57,815 nt of DNA from Planctomycetaceae bacterium (GTDB lineage Bacteria; Planctomycetota; Planctomycetia; Pirellulales; Pirellulaceae). Each line of letters starts with the position of its first letter. The stretch's first letter is position 1. The position numbers and the translations under genes are program-made. The notes below the pieces were generated by a model. The model ran no database searches and had not been told where the DNA came from. It was given only the letters and a program-made list of their open reading frames with translations. This document shows, piece by piece, positions 26,981 through 34,263 of the stretch. The DNA lies in the NCBI GenBank assembly GCA_002724245.1, contig PBOG01000090.1, forward strand, positions 1-57,815, written 5' to 3'.

Positions 26981-28232
26981 GAGGTGTACGAGACTGCCGC
27001 AACCCGTGCACTTTCCGCGAGTAAAAGGCAGGGTTGCTCCAGAACTGTTTGAGCGAATGTTCGTCGGCGAACAGATAGATTTCTTGGCCCCACCAGGCAC
27101 CGTGTTTGCGTTCGCCGGAAAGTAGTTCGCCATTGTGAAAGAAACGGACTACGTCAAATCCAGATAACATCGGCGCGAATTGGTCGGGTGATTTCCAGAA
27201 ACGTTCCATGGCTTCTCTGCTTGAAAACAGATAGAGCCGTTCACGATGGATGATGCCCCAGCGTGGATCACCAGACTTCCAGACTTGTTGCTGAGCCAGC
27301 GTCACGGGACAGAATCCATCCAATCCGAGATCAGGTGTCTGAACCCGTGGTTGCACACTGGTTGTTGGCGTAGACACCTGGTTGGCAGCCGGCCTGGCTG
27401 CCGGAGGTGAAGTACCATCAGGCGTTGCGTCGTGATGGAAGGAAGTGGAGACGGTCGTGCCCATTTGTTGCGGATTTCGTTTCCATGGAGCTGTACGAGG
27501 ATTTCGCGAGGCCGTGGCAGAGAACGCTGGCCCTGTTGCGCGTGGTCCGTTTATGGCGGTTGGCTGGGCATGCCGATTTGACGACGATAGGTGATTTGCG
27601 GGAGGGCCGTCTGGAATGTGGCTTGCTGTTGAACGCGGCCTTGCAGGCGTAGGTGAGAATTGATTACGCGTGGATTGCGGATGAGGGTTTGGCGTTGCCG
27701 TGGGAAGTGTCGCGTAAGTCTCCAGCCGGGTTGCGAAATTCACAGCCTGCGGTGTTGATCGATGAGGTCCACTGTTGCTTGACTGCGCTGCCGATAGCGG
27801 CAGGTACCGATTTAACGCGGCTAACTGGTCGAGGTGTGAAATAAACTGGTTGGGATCCTGCTGGGTGACACTGCGAGAGACTTCGCGCCCGTCAGCGGCG
27901 AGGATGACGTCCGTAGGCCAGGCTTTGACGCGCAATTGTGCTACCAGGTTGCGGTCTTGCTCCACCTGGATTTTGACGGGAACGTAGTTCGCGTGAATGG
28001 CGCGTGCTACTGTGGGCTTGGAAAAGACGTTGCGTTCAACCAGGAAGGACGGGTTGCAATGATCCGACCAAAAGTGCACCAGAACCAGACGCCGTGTTTT
28101 CGCCGCCTCTTGTTTTGCTTTCTCGAGATCTCCCAGCCAACCAATCTGGGCTGCTAGCGGCGAGACGGGTATCAGGCCGCAGGCCAGTAGGATGATCATC
28201 ACGGTGAGTGACCGTTGGCTCTGTTGCATCAT
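26976..28232 (-). CDS. Exported thioredoxin-fold protein with tandem YHS-like C-terminus
   Basis: The 418-aa product starts MMQQSQRSLTVMIILLACGL, a Sec signal ending near LAA-Q. Residues about 30-140 form a thioredoxin-like domain (LVHFWSDHCNPSFLVERNVF; cis-Pro in KAWPTDVILA) in which CxxC is reduced to CNPS, so classical dithiol exchange is unlikely. A Pro/Ser/Thr/Asn-rich linker of about 150 residues follows. The C-terminal 110 residues hold two similar halves with LYLFSSREAMERFWKSPDQF and IYLFADEHSLKQFWSNPAFY, resembling YHS domains (metal-binding). It is probably periplasmic and metal- or redox-related. Starts at 28232 or the next ATG, 28229. Confidence 0.75.
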   Translation of the reverse strand: MMQQSQRSLTVMIILLACGLIPVSPLAAQIGWLGDLEKAKQEAAKTRRLVLVHFWSDHCNPSFLVERNVFSKPTVARAIHANYVPVKIQVEQDRNLVAQLRVKAWPTDVILAADGREVSRSVTQQDPNQFISHLDQLAALNRYLPLSAAQSSNSGPHRSTPQAVNFATRLETYATLPTATPNPHPQSTRNQFSPTPARPRSTASHIPDGPPANHLSSSNRHAQPTAINGPRATGPAFSATASRNPRTAPWKRNPQQMGTTVSTSFHHDATPDGTSPPAARPAANQVSTPTTSVQPRVQTPDLGLDGFCPVTLAQQQVWKSGDPRWGIIHRERLYLFSSREAMERFWKSPDQFAPMLSGFDVVRFFHNGELLSGERKHGAWWGQEIYLFADEHSLKQFWSNPAFYSRKVHGLRQSRTPQ

Positions 28233-28541
28233 GGTTGACAGACTGTTGCGGTTGTAACGATTAGGGAGGCTAGCATCCTCCATCGGTCGGCCTGCGGGGG
28301 CTGGAGCAGTCAAAATGTCCAAGAATAGACGCTTTTTGCGACTCGGACGGGCGGCAGTTTGTCAGCATGGCCTGTGCGGCAAACTCGCACAGTGGTTGTC
28401 AGACTGTAGGAGAGCCGGTGCACCACAGAGGACGTTTTCGTGGAATCTGGGCTTGCAATCGACTAGAAATACTACCGATTCGGGCGGTTGAACGGCTGCA
28501 GTGTGGTGCCAGTTCCTGGGGACTGGGTAGTAAATAACAGG
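28233..28541. other. Intergenic region upstream of the rho promoter
   Basis: These 309 bp separate the divergent thioredoxin/YHS-like gene and the rho promoter. No tRNA, small RNA or ORF with recognisable features was seen. It should contain the minus-strand promoter of the gene at 26976-28232. Confidence 0.35.
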
Positions 28542-28569
28542 TTGACAGCAGCGTTCACATTAGTATGAT
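28542..28569 (+). promoter_or_regulatory. Strong sigma70-type promoter reading toward rho
   Basis: Consensus -35 TTGACA (28542-28547), a 16-nt spacer and -10 TATGAT (28564-28569, 5 of 6 to consensus). This is the best promoter match in the window. A start near 28576 would give rho a leader of about 635 nt. Confidence 0.6.
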
Positions 28570-29209
28570 GCCGATAGTTGATGGGGGCTTGTCTAGCGTG
28601 GCTGGCTCCTGTCTAGCATGTAAGTGATTCTGGCCCGACTTAGCTGAAGTATGGGTTTTCCCAACTGCTCACGTTACAGCAGATTGTGGCTTCGCGGTCA
28701 GGCTTCACTTCTCTGTTTGAATTCTTGCGATTGATTGCTCGAATCGCTGCTGTTTTACCCAGCCATTGTTAAACAAGGCGGTGAGTTTTATCTCATCGAA
28801 TGTGGCCGAGTGAAGCGTTTAGAATTAGCAGTTTGCAGAGAACCGCAGTAGCACATTGAGTGCTGTATATCACGTTGGTTGACGAGAAAATCCCCGCTTA
28901 GTTGGTGGTTTGGACCCTCGCCTTTTCTGAATCCGTGGGTGGTACCTTTGCCAGGCCGGTGCTGGCGCTATTTTGTTTTGCCGTTTCCAAGGGACTCGGA
29001 CATTTCAGGAGTCAAGGACACTTCAGGAGTTAAGGAGTAGCGGGGCGCGGAGTCGGGTGTTCAATCAGTGGCGTAGCAGCAGACAAATGGCCAGTACAGA
29101 CAGTGTCTGTGCGTTGTTGACAGATTGGATTTATTCACAGGTTGGGCGCGGGAACGAACTGTTCGTACTCGCTGCTCCGGTGACAAAAGTGGGATTGCAG
29201 GGTTGAGGT
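28570..29209 (+). promoter_or_regulatory. Long 5' leader of rho with short repeats
   Basis: About 640 bp lie between the promoter at 28542 and the rho start. They contain two copies of TGTCTAGC(G/A)TG (near 28590-28620) and two near-copies of CA(T/C)TTCAGGAGT(C/T)AAGGA (near 28999-29035). A 77-codon frame (TTG 28973 to TGA 29206) is in phase with rho and stops one codon before its ATG, so it might be a leader peptide, though nothing in it is recognisable. Leader-based autoregulation of rho is known in other bacteria; here it is inferred. Confidence 0.4.
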
Positions 29210-30472
29210 ATGGGGAAAAAAAGACCACGGACCAGATCGGGTGGCAGGTCAGGCAACAATGGACGCTACCGTCGCCGGCGGAGGCCGAATTATTCGAACC
29301 GGCGCGGCCAGGGTAATGACAACCAGGCCAACGACAGTGCCGACACAGCAAACGCAGCCGGGTACGGTTTGTTGGAACTCCATCCCAACGGATACGGTTT
29401 TCTTCGTAGCCCGCAAAATAACTATTCGAGAGAACGCACTGACCCGTTTGTGCCGGGTACGATGATTGATCGTTTTGGTTTGCGTCCAGGGGTCATGATT
29501 CGTGGGATTCTGCAACAAGCCCGTAAACAGCAAGGTCCGCGATTGCGAGAGATTGTGGATGTGGAGGGTGGGCCTCCGGAAGACTACATGTCGGTCAAGA
29601 GTTTTGAGGACCTGACACCGATTAATCCAGAAAACTGGTTGCGTTTGGAAACCGGGCCGGAACCGTTGACCACGCGCGTAATGGATCTGGTGACACCGCT
29701 TGGGAAAGGCCAGCGTGCATTGATCGTGGCACCGCCTCGTACCGGCAAGACCGTGATGCTGCAGCACATTAGCCAGGGAATTGCAAAAAACTATCCGGAA
29801 TTGACGTTGATCGTGCTATTGATTGACGAGCGTCCTGAAGAAGTTACCGATATGCGGCGCAATGTTAATGGTGAGGTTGTAGCCAGCAGTTTGGATCAGG
29901 ATGTTGAAAGCCACATCCGTCTTTCTCAGTTGATAGTGGAACGCTGCAAGCGTCTCGCGGAGATGGGGAAAGACGTGTTCTTGTTGATGGACTCAATTAC
30001 CAGGCTGGCCCGGGCATTCAACAAGTGGGTTGGAAATACCGGTCGGACGATGTCCGGTGGTGTTGATATCAAGGCGATGGATGTGCCGAAGAAGTTATTT
30101 GCCACGGCACGGGCGTTTGAAGAGGGCGGGTCGTTAACTGTGATCGGTACCGCACTGATCGATACGGGAAGCCGTATGGATGAGTTGATTTTTCAGGAGT
30201 TCAAGGGGACCGGCAATATGGAGCTGGTGCTTGATCAGAAACTGGCCGATCGGAGGGTCTGGCCGTCGATTGATATTTCCCAGTCTGGAACGCGCCGCGA
30301 AGAATTATTGCACGATCCAGATACCCTCCGGGCGGTAACTGCCCTGCGTCGCACTTTGACATCGATGCACCACGTTGACGCGATGGAACAATTGACGCGT
30401 CAGTTGGACCGGTTCAAAACGAACGAGGAATTTGTCCAGTTGATCGGAGCTGCCAGCGTTGATATCGGTTGA
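29210..30472 (+). CDS. rho: Transcription termination factor Rho
   Basis: Hexameric RNA-dependent ATPase/translocase that ends transcription. The 420-aa product begins with about 50 residues rich in Arg, Gly and Asn (GKKRPRTRSGGRS; YRRRRRPNYSNRRGQG) in place of the usual Rho N-terminal helix bundle. The cold-shock RNA-binding domain follows (GYGLLELHPNGYGFLRSP). The ATPase core has Walker A APPRTGKTVML near residue 175, VLLIDERPEEVTDM, the Q/R-loop region DSITRLARAFN and the C-terminal SGTRREELL. The core is intact. The start follows a GAGGT-type sequence very closely, and an in-frame stop just upstream fixes the 5' limit. Confidence 0.97.
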   Translation: MGKKRPRTRSGGRSGNNGRYRRRRRPNYSNRRGQGNDNQANDSADTANAAGYGLLELHPNGYGFLRSPQNNYSRERTDPFVPGTMIDRFGLRPGVMIRGILQQARKQQGPRLREIVDVEGGPPEDYMSVKSFEDLTPINPENWLRLETGPEPLTTRVMDLVTPLGKGQRALIVAPPRTGKTVMLQHISQGIAKNYPELTLIVLLIDERPEEVTDMRRNVNGEVVASSLDQDVESHIRLSQLIVERCKRLAEMGKDVFLLMDSITRLARAFNKWVGNTGRTMSGGVDIKAMDVPKKLFATARAFEEGGSLTVIGTALIDTGSRMDELIFQEFKGTGNMELVLDQKLADRRVWPSIDISQSGTRREELLHDPDTLRAVTALRRTLTSMHHVDAMEQLTRQLDRFKTNEEFVQLIGAASVDIG

Positions 30473-30593
30473 CGGCTGAGCAATCCGCTCTCTTGGACTC
30501 ACTGCCGGTGATTTTCCGCGCTCTCCGAGTGTCATCCAGGGTGTGATGTTCTAAGGTGACCTCGCCCCGAAACGCTTCCCGCAAGAAGACGTC

Positions 30594-30621
30594 TTGAACG
30601 ACATTATCGAACTAGTAATAT
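30594..30621 (+). promoter_or_regulatory. Possible promoter for the zincin/ATP-grasp pair
   Basis: TTGAAC (30594-30599) and TAATAT (30616-30621) are spaced by 16 nt, each 4 of 6 to consensus, about 55 nt upstream of the metallopeptidase start. No terminator was found after rho (stop 30472), so read-through from rho is also possible. Confidence 0.3.
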
Positions 30622-30651
30622 GTCTGATGCTATAGACTATTGCGGTTCCGA

Positions 30652-30686
30652 ATGGGGCGAAATTGGGTGTATTGATGGGGCGAAAT
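30652..30686 (+). repeat. 12-bp direct repeat over a start codon
   Basis: ATGGGGCGAAAT occurs at 30652-30663 and again at 30675-30686, a 23-bp period. The second copy begins with the probable start codon of the zincin gene; the first is out of frame with it. Confidence 0.85.
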
Positions 30687-31751
30687 GGTACGCTAGCCAC
30701 GGCGAAAAATGGAAAAGGACGTCGATTTTCTGCGACAGCCGAACTGGCCTGGTCGAGACTATCTGACGCAGAGTTGCTGGAGCTTCGGATTTGTGATCTG
30801 AAGTTGCGCATTGCTGGCACGCGACTGGAAAAGTATGTCAACCAGTTGTACCTGGAACTGACAGCACGTGGTTTGCGTTTTCGTCCTCATTGCTGGCTTT
30901 CCGAAGACTGGTTTTCACCGGAAGGTGTGCCCGGCATCGCCATTCCGTTTTTTTTGGCGCATCCACGACTAGCGAGGTTGGAACGGAACCAGATGCTGGA
31001 AGTGGAAGGCGGTACAAAGCATGAGTGTATGCGCATCCTGCGACATGAGGCGGGGCACGCAATCGATACGGCGTATGCTTTGCACCGGCGCCGTGCCTGG
31101 CAGCGTTTGTTTGGCCGCTCTTCGCAAGCGTATCCAGAGTATTATCAGCCGAAGCCGTACAGCCGAAGTTATGTACACCATCTCGAAGGTTGGTACGCGC
31201 AGGCGCATCCGGCAGAGGACTTTGCAGAAACGTTTGCTGTATGGCTCAAACCGCGATCAGGCTGGCGTGTTAAATATGCCGGATGGCCGGTGCTCAAGAA
31301 GTTGCGGTACGTCGAATCGACGCTGCAAGAGATTCGCAACGAGAAACCGAAAGTACGTTCTCGGGAGCACGTCGATTCAGTTCCGCGAATTCGTAAGACG
31401 CTAGGCGCCTATTACGAAGAAAAGCGTAGTCGTTATGGTATCGGACAGGATAGTTATTACGATCGGGATTTGTTGCGACTGTTTTCGAACGCACCGGAAC
31501 ATGCCAAGAAGATGGCGGCAGCCTCGTTCTTGCGGAAGCATCGCCGTGAGCTGCGGCAGCTTGTGTCACATTGGACTGGTCAGTACCGTTACACGGTTGA
31601 TCAGATAATTAGTGAGATGATTGAGCGTTGCCGTGAGCTGAATTTGCGAGTTGCATCTCCTCTTGAACGGGCCGAGCGTGACGCTCAGGCGATGCTGACC
31701 GTGCAGACGATGAACATTTTGCACCATGGACATCATAGAGTGGCGCTCTAG
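30675..31751 (+). CDS. Zincin-type putative metallopeptidase (HEAGH)
   Basis: The 358-aa protein carries the gluzincin-like motif LRHEAGHAIDTAY near residue 123 and a downstream AHPAEDFAETFAVWL near residue 185, where a Glu could be the third zinc ligand. This arrangement recalls the 'putative zinc-binding metallopeptidase' families, which I name from memory. There is no signal peptide or membrane helix, so it is cytosolic. The C-terminal third is Arg-rich with several helices (YYEEKRSRYGIGQDSYYDRD). ATG 30675 is chosen; an in-frame TTG at 30663 is possible. An ATP-grasp ligase gene follows after 149 bp on the same strand, suggesting that it trims or releases the ligase product. Substrate unknown. 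Confidence 0.75.
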   Translation: MGRNGTLATAKNGKGRRFSATAELAWSRLSDAELLELRICDLKLRIAGTRLEKYVNQLYLELTARGLRFRPHCWLSEDWFSPEGVPGIAIPFFLAHPRLARLERNQMLEVEGGTKHECMRILRHEAGHAIDTAYALHRRRAWQRLFGRSSQAYPEYYQPKPYSRSYVHHLEGWYAQAHPAEDFAETFAVWLKPRSGWRVKYAGWPVLKKLRYVESTLQEIRNEKPKVRSREHVDSVPRIRKTLGAYYEEKRSRYGIGQDSYYDRDLLRLFSNAPEHAKKMAAASFLRKHRRELRQLVSHWTGQYRYTVDQIISEMIERCRELNLRVASPLERAERDAQAMLTVQTMNILHHGHHRVAL

Positions 31752-31900
31752 TGGTTTGCTTGAAGTAGTCGGACAATGAGTAACGCCTTAGACGTTGCGA
31801 GCGGTACCGTTTGCAGGTTCTATTACCGTCGATTCAACGGACTTCTGCAATGCTTCGACTAAGTTGGTTGACAAGACCGATCACGTAGTCCAGGGGTGAT

Positions 31901-32923
31901 ATGAAGAAGCGACGCGTCTTGGTTCTTATGGATCGTGATTTGGTGCCTCCAGCAAGTATGGAAGGATTCACGGACGACGAGATCGTCGAGTGGAAAACAG
32001 AGTTCGATGTTCTTACTTCGTTGAAGGAAATGGAGCATGAAGTTGTGCCGCTGGGTGTTGCCGATGATTTAGGAGTCATCCGCAAGACCTTGCTCGAGTT
32101 TCAGCCGCAAGTGGCGTTTAATTTGCTTGAGGAGTTTCATGGTGTTGCGATTTACGATCAACACGTTGTGGCCTATCTCGAGCTTATGAAACAGGCTTAC
32201 ACAGGTTGTAATCCACGCGGGTTACTGCTGGCACACGATAAGGCGCTTAGTAAGAAATTGCTCTCCTATCATCGTGTGGCAACACCCAAGTTTTCTCTCT
32301 TTCAGAAGGGGAAAAAGGTCAAAACGCTGCGACGCTACGTTTACCCATTGTTGGTCAAGTCTGTTATTGAAGACGCCTCATTGGGAATTAGTAAAGAGTC
32401 GGTAGTTCGCAACGGAGATGAGCTCAAGCAAAGAGTAGATTATGTCCATGAAGAACTTGGTACCGATGCGCTTGTTGAGGAATACATTGAGGGACGTGAA
32501 CTCTATGTTGGAGTGATTGGAAATCAACGGCTGCAGACTTTTCCTGTTTGGGAGATGTTATTCCGCAATCTGCCGCCCGGAGTTCCCAATATCGCGACGC
32601 GGAGAGTGAAATGGGATTCTGAGCACCAGAAGGAGCTGGGGATCGTTACCGAGGCAGCTGCCAATCTGACGGCGAGCGAGGTCGATCGGATCTCCAGACT
32701 ATGTAAACGTGTGTACCGTATTTTGTGTCTCAGTGGCTACGCTCGTATGGACCTGCGGATGACTGACGATGGTCGCGTTTACGTGTTGGAGGCGAACCCG
32801 AACCCGAACCTGTCGTTCGGTGAAGATTTTGCGGAGTCTGCTGAAAGAGCCGGGATGCCATACGACAAACTGATTCAGCGCATATTGAATCTGGGTCTCA
32901 GATATCAGCCTGAGTGGCATTGA
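31901..32923 (+). CDS. ATP-grasp ligase, D-Ala-D-Ala ligase-like
   Basis: Predicted ATP-dependent carboxylate-amine ligase forming a peptide or amide bond. The 340-aa product starts MKKRRVLVLMDRDLVPP, with GGGGTG 5 nt upstream. The N-terminal third resembles Ddl pre-ATP-grasp folds (FNLLEEFHGVAIYDQHVVAY; YTGCNPRGLLLAHDKALSKK). ATP-grasp features include YPLLVKSVIEDASLGIS, ALVEEYIEGRELYVGVIG and the metal-binding end VYVLEANPNPNLSFG. It diverges from true Ddl, and no mur genes are nearby, so cell-wall synthesis is doubtful. The pairing with the upstream zincin suggests a ligation/hydrolysis pair acting on a small peptide or protein tail (inference). Confidence 0.82.
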   Translation: MKKRRVLVLMDRDLVPPASMEGFTDDEIVEWKTEFDVLTSLKEMEHEVVPLGVADDLGVIRKTLLEFQPQVAFNLLEEFHGVAIYDQHVVAYLELMKQAYTGCNPRGLLLAHDKALSKKLLSYHRVATPKFSLFQKGKKVKTLRRYVYPLLVKSVIEDASLGISKESVVRNGDELKQRVDYVHEELGTDALVEEYIEGRELYVGVIGNQRLQTFPVWEMLFRNLPPGVPNIATRRVKWDSEHQKELGIVTEAAANLTASEVDRISRLCKRVYRILCLSGYARMDLRMTDDGRVYVLEANPNPNLSFGEDFAESAERAGMPYDKLIQRILNLGLRYQPEWH

Positions 32924-32959
32924 GTTCTGTCAAGCGTGGAAAATCACGTTGCGTGCTTT

Positions 32960-34006
32960 TCAGTTGAGCGGTGGTGCGACACGCGTGATTTTGGACAAGG
33001 TTTCTTCTGGAATATCAATGCCCTGTTCAAGTCGGTCCTGGCGGGCGCGGAATTCTGACTCGCCTGGAACCAGTACTTCCGTGAACCCATTGGCGGGTGG
33101 GCATGACTTGAGGTGTCTGACGAGCGGCTCTAATTCGCCAAAGAAATCGGATGTTGTTTGAAAACAAGCAACATCGATCGCGATGATCAGCAGTCCGCTG
33201 TGACCTGATCCTTGGTCACTGGCTGTTTCTGCGCGGCTGCACCCGGCACCCGAGAGGGCCCCTGCGAGCACGTCTATCATGACCGCTAACCCGAAACCTT
33301 TATGTCCGGCTGATCCCCCCAGGGGGAGTAGCGATGCTGGGTTTTCCGTGTACAGCGCGTGTGGGTCTGTTGTTTCGTGGCCATCGGCGTCGACCAGCCA
33401 GCCAGCCGGCACAGGTTCACCGCGTTGCAGATAATTGCGGACCTTTCCTTCCGGTGCAACACAAGAACTCATGTCCAGTAACAATGGAAAGTGACCTGGC
33501 GAGGGAGCGGCAATGACCATGGGATTAGTGCTGAGTCTTCGCTGTCGTCCGCCGAATGGTGCGACCCATTGTCCACGTCCACCTCCGTTTACCATTACAA
33601 GGCCAACCATATTCTCAGCTGCAAGCATCTCTCCGTACGTTCCCAGACGACCAGTGTGGTTCGAGTGCCGTACTGTGACAGCAGCCAGCCCCTGTTTCCG
33701 TGCTTTATCGCGTGCCAGTAGTGTCGCATCATGTCCGGCGACTTGTCCAAACACTCCATTTGCGTCGATGACCGCGGTTGTTTCCGTTTGTGTGCACAAG
33801 GTGTGTGCCTCACCAGGGCGAATAAGACCCGCGTCGATATCCTGAATGTATTGGGGTAGACGGATCACTCCGTGTGAGTCGTGGCCTGCCAGGTTGGCGT
33901 CAACCAGATGGTTCGCGACGATCTCAGATTCCCGGTCGGTAGCTCCATGGTGTCGCAGAATGGTTTCAGAGAGATCCAGAAGTTGCTGTTGGTTGTAGCG
34001 TGGCAT
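32960..34006 (-). CDS. Ldh family oxidoreductase (malate/L-sulfolactate dehydrogenase type)
   Basis: NAD(P)-dependent 2-hydroxyacid dehydrogenase of the non-Rossmann MDH/LDH2 fold (MdhII, ComC, AllD, YlbC relatives). The 348-aa product starts MPRYNQQQLLDLSETIL and has family blocks ANLAGHDSHGVIRLPQY, the catalytic His region VTVRHSNHTGRLGTYGEML, GGGRGQWVAPFGG and GHKGFGLAVMIDVLAGALSG. The frame extends 86 codons upstream with no family resemblance, so ATG 34006 is used. Substrate could be malate, sulfolactate, ureidoglycolate or a sugar acid; sequence alone does not decide. Confidence 0.88.
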   Translation of the reverse strand: MPRYNQQQLLDLSETILRHHGATDRESEIVANHLVDANLAGHDSHGVIRLPQYIQDIDAGLIRPGEAHTLCTQTETTAVIDANGVFGQVAGHDATLLARDKARKQGLAAVTVRHSNHTGRLGTYGEMLAAENMVGLVMVNGGGRGQWVAPFGGRQRRLSTNPMVIAAPSPGHFPLLLDMSSCVAPEGKVRNYLQRGEPVPAGWLVDADGHETTDPHALYTENPASLLPLGGSAGHKGFGLAVMIDVLAGALSGAGCSRAETASDQGSGHSGLLIIAIDVACFQTTSDFFGELEPLVRHLKSCPPANGFTEVLVPGESEFRARQDRLEQGIDIPEETLSKITRVAPPLN

Positions 34007-34263
34007 CGTTTTCCTGTGGTAAACAAGTGGTAAATGTTGCTGGAACGGCCAGGGTTGTTGACTGGTCGCGTTGGCGAGTGGACTGTTTGTGGAACCAGGA
34101 ATGAACGGATGTTGCCCGTAGGCCGTCCGATACCGTATGAAGGATGATTCTTCGAGAGTTCTGCAAGGGCCAGACCAGCAGTAGTGTGGTTGCCTGCCCA
34201 GGTCTATCTCGCCGAGCAGAATGAAACTTGTGGTGCGCGGCTGACGTTCTGGCACACTGCACA

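Noticed and set aside
28973-29206. 77-codon frame in phase with rho ending one codon before it
   Set aside because: TTG start, no similarity to the Rho N-terminal domain, and low-complexity repeats; kept only as a possible leader peptide inside the rho leader entry.
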